Source: Planctomycetaceae bacterium
Lineage (GTDB): Bacteria > Planctomycetota > Planctomycetia > Planctomycetales > Planctomycetaceae
Assembly (NCBI GenBank): GCA_020426085.1
Contig: JAGQQP010000065.1
Coordinates: 1 to 11,902, forward strand
Reading direction: 5' to 3'
DNA length: 11,902 nucleotides
Of this stretch, positions 7,401 to 11,902 are shown in pieces; the first letter of the stretch is position 1; every line of letters begins with the position of its first letter. The notes under the pieces were generated by a model, which worked only from the letters and a program-made list of their open reading frames with translations, made no database searches and was not told the DNA's origin. Made by a program: the position numbers and the translations under genes.

Positions 7401-8136
7401 GATGGTCTCCCATTGAAACAATCAGATCATACTCACCTTTAGCAGGTGCATTGAGCTTCAGACGAACGCCCTGTTTCAGTAATTCAGTCAGATCCAGGTC
7501 TGTAATGGAAACAGAACCTGAAGTGATGAACTCTCCAGTCCGAGCTCTCTGAACAGACCAGGTCAGTTCCTCTCCGGGTGATTCCGTTTTGTTGAAGAGA
7601 AAACGGGGAAAAGCCTGCACTACAATTTCTTCATCTGGCTTGAAAACGAGATGAGGATGGTCGACCTGCAGGACGAAATCATCACCGGGTGCCTGCTGTA
7701 CGATCAACTGAGCCGAGGAATGACTGACGGGAAGAATATCTTTTTGTTTCAGTAGCTCTTTCACGGAATACTGCCGCGTCAGAGAGACACTCTGGTCATC
7801 GCGATCCTGTACGACCAGTTTGAGATTCGCGTCAGTTACGCCTCGCAAGACGAACTCAACACTGTTAAACACACGCCGTGAGCGAGGCTGGTAGCGAACG
7901 AGCTGCCCTGATCGTTTTATAACGGCTGCTTCATCAGCGTCAACACCGAGTGATTTCACTGACAGCAGTTCGCAGCCCGTTAATTCAAACTGCGCCCCCC
8001 AGTGACGAGGGATAGCCTCTCCCCATTCAACACGAATTCTGACAGGGATCGTAAGGTCTTCATTGGCTCCTGCATAACAGGGAGCCAGAAGCACCATCCA
8101 GAGGATAGTCCATGCGATAATTAAAGATCGTTTCAC
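4420..8136 (-). CDS. Large exported glycoside-hydrolase-like protein with C-terminal carbohydrate-binding-like domain
   Basis: This is a 1238-residue protein. It starts with GTG at 8136 (weak AGTAGG upstream) and a type I signal peptide (KR, hydrophobic 5-18, cleavage near CYA or AGA at 20-25), so it acts outside the cytoplasm. Residues 28-420 are beta-rich, Ig-like. Residues about 475-890 resemble a TIM barrel of the glycoside-hydrolase-like 10/42 style: YYLKYHHFNSVLM, IPELQFS, then FYNPLDPRVQAEI with RYKDHPSFQGVAVQL, and QLPGLEWGYDD. A beta domain (893-975, FFYTVNDF and EPFDFQAFRI) follows, as in many such hydrolases, then a probable coiled coil (985-1018) and a jelly-roll of CBM4/9 type (1021-1167, starting HADFE and ending LWIDDVDL). 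The C-terminal tail (1170-1210) is helical. Glu557 and Glu652 are possible acids, but I cannot assign catalytic residues or a substrate, and it could be a non-catalytic sugar binder. The fold call is moderate; export is firm. Confidence 0.75.
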   Translation of the reverse strand: MKRSLIIAWTILWMVLLAPCYAGANEDLTIPVRIRVEWGEAIPRHWGAQFELTGCELLSVKSLGVDADEAAVIKRSGQLVRYQPRSRRVFNSVEFVLRGVTDANLKLVVQDRDDQSVSLTRQYSVKELLKQKDILPVSHSSAQLIVQQAPGDDFVLQVDHPHLVFKPDEEIVVQAFPRFLFNKTESPGEELTWSVQRARTGEFITSGSVSITDLDLTELLKQGVRLKLNAPAKGEYDLIVSMGDHRAVAQFAVISPKPPLPRIKTSVHHNGTLVDELSFGDSLDHRDLIKRRPGSRFRSSLKSFFKSSPAADQADQQSPPWSACHLRVKNVHRPHKLLVTYPRSAGARLGFSILEPDAAGQLVPVGIDSGVYQTELDMSAVDQSGELQAEILFWPKVDNPILLFHSLGSERPAVATQVEVYELPVVWYPRNEYADESNSLKEKSRLTGPYLQKPLLPEIFGATQVLDRNSNRSLDDWQTFREAGERLAYYLKYHHFNSVLMAVSADGSGLYPSEFLTPTPRYDSGVYHSTGQDIVRKDVLELLFQIFNREKLSLIPELQFSSMLNSLEQMLQDDSGKSTGIELVNSTGQTWREAKGTSRGQAPFYNPLDPRVQAEIVKIFRELVVRYKDHPSFQGVAVQLSLNGYLQLPGLEWGYDDQTIQQFQKETGVRVPVATESGKYQERFRFLTTTALPQWTQWRCQKIRELHQLLADMLQAESPDAQIVFSARELLPSHSREGDVISSLKAGAMFRPVLMEMGLDFSHYDQIENAVVLRPGHYDAKQQTTSLKHVLNTHPTVDDAFKSRLSGSLFYHDPVEIRIAEFDNISPWQPAFTWLVSQAVPAAENNRIRYIHSIARQDPYFIFDGGWTIPFGQERSTELIRRQFQQLPPRPFQTVNAASQPVITRLSRGKEKAFFYTVNDFPYPCEVTIDLAVPSEVSLISLKSGSSMTPVQAKDGLRRYSVLLEPFDFQAFRIDDSQIQVQSVRCNIAEQDLMHLQARIEQKKQSLVKLHQSMDELTAVVFHADFESKSSRDYILAGWETKAPQRNAWTIDSTEAHSGKTSLLLGDVPGSNFLRTNEIPLQDSRYLNMSVWMKSKASDMQVRIALEAEQNGKLKVQSAIISVDQQWRKYLFRVKDIPADQIQNAHIVVEKLGPEKLWIDDVDLQIHQISPEDDRQLTKLVSTLALAWDSQRYLDCYRLLCSYWGQFGDTAELPATPAGEQAPVRHAERRGIRKLLQR

Positions 8137-8186
8137 AGAAACCTACTTTTCCGCGTGATGGAAGTCCGAGAATCGGGGCCCGCTCG

Positions 8187-8202
8187 AATTGAGCATTCAA
8201 TT
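8187..8202. repeat. Short palindrome in the leader of the large exported-protein gene
   Basis: AATTGA (8187-8192) and TCAATT (8197-8202) are exact reverse complements around GCAT, overlapping a 10-base palindrome TTCAATTGAA (8196-8205). It is AT-rich and lies about 50-65 bases before the GTG start, between promoter candidate and gene. It could be a binding site; chance is possible at this length. Confidence 0.25.
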
Positions 8203-8249
8203 GAAAGTCAACAGGCTGTGAAGAAGTGATTATTAAGGTGAGCGCGTGA

Positions 8250-8277
8250 ATTATAAATATTTCCCGATTTGGGCCAA
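8250..8277 (-). promoter_or_regulatory. Candidate sigma70-type promoter of the large exported-protein gene
   Basis: Read leftward, TTGGCC (8277-8272) is followed after 16 bases by a perfect TATAAT (8255-8250). The -35 matches four of six consensus bases. Transcription would start near 8243 and give a leader of roughly 105 bases before the GTG at 8136. Confidence 0.42.
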
Positions 8278-8519
8278 GGGCAATTATTTTCGGTAAAGAA
8301 CTGCAAAAATTGGCACTACTCCCGAAAGTCGACTTGACTCAAAACCCCAAAACTGTCAAAAAACGCATCCTCTCTTCCAGTTGTGACGGATCTCTCAATC
8401 CAGAATCAGCTGTTACTTACGATTTTGGGAAACACCGCCTTATCTCTCGGCTCGTTTCTCCAAAATTGCAAAATCAAATCTCACTCCTCTCAAAACCCCA
8501 ATACCTACCTGGACTAATC
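8278..8519 (+). other. Upstream region of the repeat lipoprotein gene, no gene seen
   Basis: This is the right half of the 383-base divergent gap 8137-8519. The frame of the lipoprotein gene stays open back to a TTG at 8310, but these roughly 70 codons precede a clear lipoprotein signal peptide and show no ribosome binding site, so I treat them as non-coding. The stretch is rich in CTCTC and CAAAA runs on the plus strand (about 8339-8500). No convincing rightward -35/-10 pair is visible. Confidence 0.4.
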
Positions 8520-10460
8520 ATGATGTTAAAAAACGGTTTCTCTCTGGTAAGCTGCTTTTTCCTGCTGGCATTTGCAACCGGCTGCGCTTCGTTAGTTGAA
8601 GTGACAGCGATCGAACAGTTTTCAAAGGCCATCGAAAATGAAGACCTTAAATCGCTCAAACATCACACGACCATGAAATTCTCGAAGGTTGCCTTAAGGG
8701 ATAAGGCTTCCATGGACGATCTGAAGGTCCTCAAGATTCCTACGGGGGAAACTACGATTGTCGAGATCACTGACATTTCTGAAAATCACAAGAAAGTGGT
8801 AGCAGAAGTCGGTAAAAACAAGAAAAAACTGCTCTATGAACTCAAACGTGTTACTAAAACAGGTGAGTGGGTTGTCGATGATATTTACATCAATCAGAAA
8901 CAGAAGAATCTGAACGTGATGAAATCTGTGACTGAGCAGATGGATTTGCTGCTCACTGTCCGCGAATTCGTTGCTGCCTGGGAAAAAGGGAATCGTGACG
9001 ACATCCTGGAAACAACAGATGGCGAATTCAAAGAAAGCCTGGAACAACTTCACCCGGCCTTCCTGGCAAAACTTTCAAAGCGAGTCGCCGGCGAATCAAA
9101 AAACACGAAATACCGCCGTCCCGACGCACAACTGGATACAAACATTGCCATTATCCGACTGCCTCGTCGCTCAGGAGAAATGGTCATTTCCATGAAACTG
9201 AAGGACGGGAAATGGAAAGCCAGCGATGTTGCTGTAGAGTCCAAGGTGGATGGACAACATCTCGCTTCTGCCAAGAAGCAGGCAAAAATGTTACTGGCAG
9301 TCAGTCACTTCCTCGATGCCTATAACCAGAACGATAAAACGGAACTCAAAAATTACTCAACGGAACAGTTTTTCCGGGGCAGTCTCGACTTCGCAGATCT
9401 GAAGCTGGCTGCTTTACCTCACTCGCAGGATGCTGCAGCTGACTATGAACTGAAAATCGAAAATAATCTGGCAAACTTTGTCACCCAGAACGATGGAAAA
9501 ATGATTAATTTATCGCTGGTCAAAATTGAATCAGACGAAATTGATGTTCCGGATAAATATCTGATTGAAGAAGTCACACTCTTTCAGGACCAGGGAAATC
9601 AACAGGTCACGTTGACTTCGTTATTCTCGACTCGGACGATCACAATGGTATTCAGTGAAGCTTTAGCTAAACGCGATATGAAAATCCTGGACTTCAGTTC
9701 GACTCCCGACTTCTCAACCCGAGTCTGGAAACAGGTCGCCCCCCAACTGGTTTCTCAGTTGCCTTTAAATGAGATCACAGAACCCGGATTTGAAATTCTG
9801 GATATTCAATTCAATGGTGCCATCACAAAGGTATTCGCTCGACAGGGAAATCTGCCCGTCACGTATATTTTAAGAGAACATCTGGGACAACTGCTGGTTG
9901 ATGACATTCAACTGGACCTGAAAGGCCGTCCTTCTTCAGTGAAAGATACACTGGAAATGATGATTCGAGTCCAGAACTATGCCTTCTCGATGCACGAACA
10001 GAATATTCGAAATCTGCAGCGTCATTCCTCGCGCGACTTCAATGAACTGGTCTGGCGACAGGTAGACCAGGTTCCACAGACCGCCTATAACATCCCTGAA
10101 CTCCTCATGTCTGATCTTGTCAGCCTCGAAATTAATGAAAATGAAGGCTACTCCCGAATTCAACTGGGAAACAAAGAACGAGGAGCGACCGTCCTGTTTA
10201 TCAAACAGCAGGGACAGTATGTGGTGGACGACATCATGATCAATTCTGATTCGGTAGCCTCGCGTTATCTTTCCACCAAGAAAGAGCTCCGTATGTCAAT
10301 GGCTGCCACTTCGGGCACATTGAAGCAGCAAGCGGTCCAGGCAACCTATACAATCTCGAATGAGACTGTTCCCGAAAGACTGGCAGTCCCGCAAGCGGAA
10401 CCTGTATCCATTCCGGAAATTCAACCAGCAGCATTCGAAATCCCTCAACAGGAGCCTTAA
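8520..10460 (+). CDS. Lipoprotein made of five degenerate tandem NTF2-like domains
   Basis: This is a 646-residue protein. A type II signal peptide (MMLKNG, hydrophobic 8-19, lipobox AFATGC) predicts lipidation at Cys22. The rest is five units of about 110-115 residues: roughly 28-143, 144-257, 258-372, 373-482 and 483-592. Each starts with a helix of F-x-x-A type followed by D/N-x-x-x-L and ends with a strand motif: VVDDIYIN (118), KASDVAVE (233), LIEEVTLF (348), LVDDIQLD (459), VVDDIMIN (568). These lie 115, 115, 111 and 109 residues apart. Helix-rich start, beta-rich end and W/Y-x-VDDI closing strand resemble the NTF2/SnoaL-like fold; that fold call is an inference. A Pro/Glu/Gln-rich tail (617-646) follows. 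The protein should be anchored in a membrane facing the periplasm. Start: adjacent ATGs at 8520 and 8523 with only a weak TGGA before them. The stop overlaps the opposing gene. Function is unknown. Confidence 0.82.
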   Translation: MMLKNGFSLVSCFFLLAFATGCASLVEVTAIEQFSKAIENEDLKSLKHHTTMKFSKVALRDKASMDDLKVLKIPTGETTIVEITDISENHKKVVAEVGKNKKKLLYELKRVTKTGEWVVDDIYINQKQKNLNVMKSVTEQMDLLLTVREFVAAWEKGNRDDILETTDGEFKESLEQLHPAFLAKLSKRVAGESKNTKYRRPDAQLDTNIAIIRLPRRSGEMVISMKLKDGKWKASDVAVESKVDGQHLASAKKQAKMLLAVSHFLDAYNQNDKTELKNYSTEQFFRGSLDFADLKLAALPHSQDAAADYELKIENNLANFVTQNDGKMINLSLVKIESDEIDVPDKYLIEEVTLFQDQGNQQVTLTSLFSTRTITMVFSEALAKRDMKILDFSSTPDFSTRVWKQVAPQLVSQLPLNEITEPGFEILDIQFNGAITKVFARQGNLPVTYILREHLGQLLVDDIQLDLKGRPSSVKDTLEMMIRVQNYAFSMHEQNIRNLQRHSSRDFNELVWRQVDQVPQTAYNIPELLMSDLVSLEINENEGYSRIQLGNKERGATVLFIKQQGQYVVDDIMINSDSVASRYLSTKKELRMSMAATSGTLKQQAVQATYTISNETVPERLAVPQAEPVSIPEIQPAAFEIPQQEP

Positions 10461-11869
10461 AACTGCTCGGAGTTTTCCGACATGACATCGGAATTCAAAT
10501 ATCGAATGTGTTTGTGAACGCTGACATTGACACTTTGATACCGGGTTTTCAGATGCCCGGTATCAAACAGGTCTTCGCGTAATAATTCCAGGTCATCAGA
10601 ACCTACGGCATTCGCGAAGATTTTGGACAGGTAGCTGACTCCCAGTTTGGAAGGCTGATAGCGGTGCTCATCGTAAAAGGCAGGGTGCAGAGTCCGCGGG
10701 TGAATTCCGCGCCAGGCATCTCGCAGTGAGTTTCCGTTGATCGAGCTGACATAAAAGCCACGCTGCTCATTCCACTGCAGAATTGCAACATAGTTATTCT
10801 GCCTTTGCACAAGCAAATCGAGGGCCTTGCCCCCCAGTTGCGTTGCGTAGTGACGGTCAAAGCGGATCGGACGTCCGCCACGTTGTGTATGTCCGATCTT
10901 ACGTGTGAAAGTCGCCTGCTTCGCCTGTTCATGTCGTTTACGGGAAACGAAATAGTGATCCCCCAGGGAGTCGATCAACATATTCTGCAGAACTTCTGCC
11001 GCTCCGGAGAAGATGATATTACCTGCCGGATCAACGCTTTTTGAGATGTCTCCCAGACGTTTCCCTTCATGGTCACGCAATCCTTCGCCAATGACGATCA
11101 CGACATTTTTCTGCGTTTCATACAGATCGCGGACGCGACGTTCGAATCGTTCGTAATCGAGTGGGACCTCCGGTATCAGGATGATATCGGGCTGGCCATA
11201 TGCTGCCCCCAATGCCAGGTAACCGGACTCTCGTCCCATGACTTCAATGATGGCAATTCTGCGATGGCTCTCTGCTGTCGACCGAATGCGCTGTACCCCC
11301 TGCACACAGACATAGACGGCTGTCGCATAACCGGGAGTCGCAAAGTTGATGATATCATCCAACTCCAGATCCAGCTTACCAGGCATCTTGCGAAACTTTT
11401 CTTTCTTCGTCTCGGGATTGACTTCACGGATCCATTCATTGGGTTCATCAGGATAATTCAGCCCCAGATCATTATCGATGGTTTTAGGAGCCAGCACACA
11501 AGGCATGAACTGTGAAATCGGCTGCATCCCGTTCAGGGTTCCATCGCCGCCGATGCAGATCAGCCCTTCGATCCCCAACTGATCGAGCCTCTTTTTCACC
11601 AGTTGCAACTCGCCAGCATGCGACTCATCAATATACGTACGAGATGAACCGAGAATCGTTCCTCCGCAGCGGGGGTCGAGCTCAGGAAGTGTAGAATAGA
11701 GTGGATTCAAGCGAATATGGGGGACGTTGGGATCGAGCAGGCCACCGAAGCCTTTAATAATTCCCACCACCTGGACCCGGAGTTCATTGGCTCGCTCGAC
11801 AGCCCCGAAGATCGTGGCGTTCAAAGCCGGGGTGTCTCCACCTGCTGTTAAAAGTGCAATCCGACGCAT
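10457..11869 (-). CDS. 6-phosphofructokinase (PfkA superfamily, G/K active-site type)
   Basis: This is a 470-residue cytoplasmic glycolytic enzyme phosphorylating fructose 6-phosphate at C1. Visible motifs in order: TAGGDTPALNA (8-18, nucleotide loop), GGDGT (107-111), catalytic PKTIDND (128-134), MGRESG (211-216, substrate loop), PEVPLD (233-238), GEGLRD (261-266) and GHTQRGGRPIRFDR (326-339). In this family the residue after GGD and the one after the P of P-x-TIDND track the phosphate donor: G with G in typical ATP enzymes, D with K in pyrophosphate enzymes. Here it is G110 with K129, the combination of the long clade X/trypanosome-type enzymes, some of which use ATP. I favour ATP but cannot settle it. 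An insertion of about 40 residues (138-177, charged) replaces the short loop after TIDND, and a tail of roughly 120 residues extends beyond the FDR motif. The ATG is supported by AAAGGA. The gene overlaps the convergent lipoprotein gene by four bases. Confidence 0.93.
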   Translation of the reverse strand: MRRIALLTAGGDTPALNATIFGAVERANELRVQVVGIIKGFGGLLDPNVPHIRLNPLYSTLPELDPRCGGTILGSSRTYIDESHAGELQLVKKRLDQLGIEGLICIGGDGTLNGMQPISQFMPCVLAPKTIDNDLGLNYPDEPNEWIREVNPETKKEKFRKMPGKLDLELDDIINFATPGYATAVYVCVQGVQRIRSTAESHRRIAIIEVMGRESGYLALGAAYGQPDIILIPEVPLDYERFERRVRDLYETQKNVVIVIGEGLRDHEGKRLGDISKSVDPAGNIIFSGAAEVLQNMLIDSLGDHYFVSRKRHEQAKQATFTRKIGHTQRGGRPIRFDRHYATQLGGKALDLLVQRQNNYVAILQWNEQRGFYVSSINGNSLRDAWRGIHPRTLHPAFYDEHRYQPSKLGVSYLSKIFANAVGSDDLELLREDLFDTGHLKTRYQSVNVSVHKHIRYLNSDVMSENSEQF

Positions 11870-11874
11870 TTCAA

Positions 11875-11880
11875 TCCTTT
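11875..11880 (-). promoter_or_regulatory. Ribosome binding site of the phosphofructokinase gene
   Basis: AAAGGA on the minus strand stands five bases before the ATG at 11869 and fixes that start. The promoter must lie at or beyond the right edge of the window. Confidence 0.7.
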
Positions 11881-11902
11881 CGTCACGCTGAAACGGGAAC
11901 GC

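Noticed and set aside
8310..8519. 70-codon N-terminal extension of the repeat lipoprotein from a TTG
   Set aside because: The signal peptide with lipobox AFATGC begins at 8520; an extension would make it internal, and no ribosome binding site precedes 8310.
11069..11515. 148-residue frame antisense to the phosphofructokinase gene
   Set aside because: It is the reverse frame of well-conserved phosphofructokinase motifs and has no features of its own.
1..11902. Search for CRISPR arrays, insertion sequences, tRNA/rRNA genes, attachment sites and phage or defence genes
   Set aside because: No regularly spaced direct repeats, transposase or integrase motifs, or RNA gene signatures were seen on either strand.

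Overview
The window looks like chromosomal DNA of a planctomycete, most likely a Gimesia/Planctomyces-type relative. This is an inference from protein style: a GspE-like protein in a degenerate form, very short secreted proteins with an LP-x-x-Y-Y / D-V-Q-x-Y-P motif, a large exported TIM-barrel plus carbohydrate-binding-like protein, a repeat-built lipoprotein, and a phosphofructokinase with the G/K active-site combination. Base composition is balanced. There is no rRNA, tRNA, CRISPR array, transposase, integrase or phage gene. The region reads as ordinary chromosome with several poorly described genes rather than as a mobile island.

Layout. (1) At 1-1269 (+) is the 3' part of a GspE/PilB-family protein in which all the nucleotide-handling boxes are altered. 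(2) At 1447-1695 and 2067-2300 (+) are two tiny exported paralogues separated by a 371-base gap with a strong hairpin; the second is a clear lipoprotein. It is followed by a good intrinsic terminator and two further hairpins in the convergent gap 2301-2509. (3) On the minus strand are a pyruvate/indolepyruvate-type thiamine diphosphate decarboxylase (4243-2510), with its own promoter region, and upstream of it a 1238-residue exported glycoside-hydrolase-like protein (8136-4420). (4) From a divergent intergenic region of 383 bases a 646-residue lipoprotein runs rightward (8520-10460); it is built of five degenerate tandem domains of about 110-115 residues, probably NTF2-like. (5) A 470-residue phosphofructokinase (11869-10457, minus) meets it tail to tail, with the two stop codons sharing one TTAA.

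How the genes may work together. No operon-level pathway is evident. Phosphofructokinase and the 2-oxoacid decarboxylase are both compatible with sugar catabolism (upper glycolysis, and aldehyde formation from pyruvate or an aromatic 2-oxoacid), and the glycoside-hydrolase-like protein could act on polysaccharide outside the cytoplasm. These are separate transcription units, however, so any link is inference. The two small proteins and the GspE-like gene share a strand, but nothing proves a shared function.

I did not find a convincing new multi-gene system. The points most worth a second look are the pseudo-ATPase signature of the GspE-like protein, the five-repeat lipoprotein, the pair of short exported paralogues, the phosphofructokinase active-site mixture with its insertion, and the palindrome around the decarboxylase promoter.
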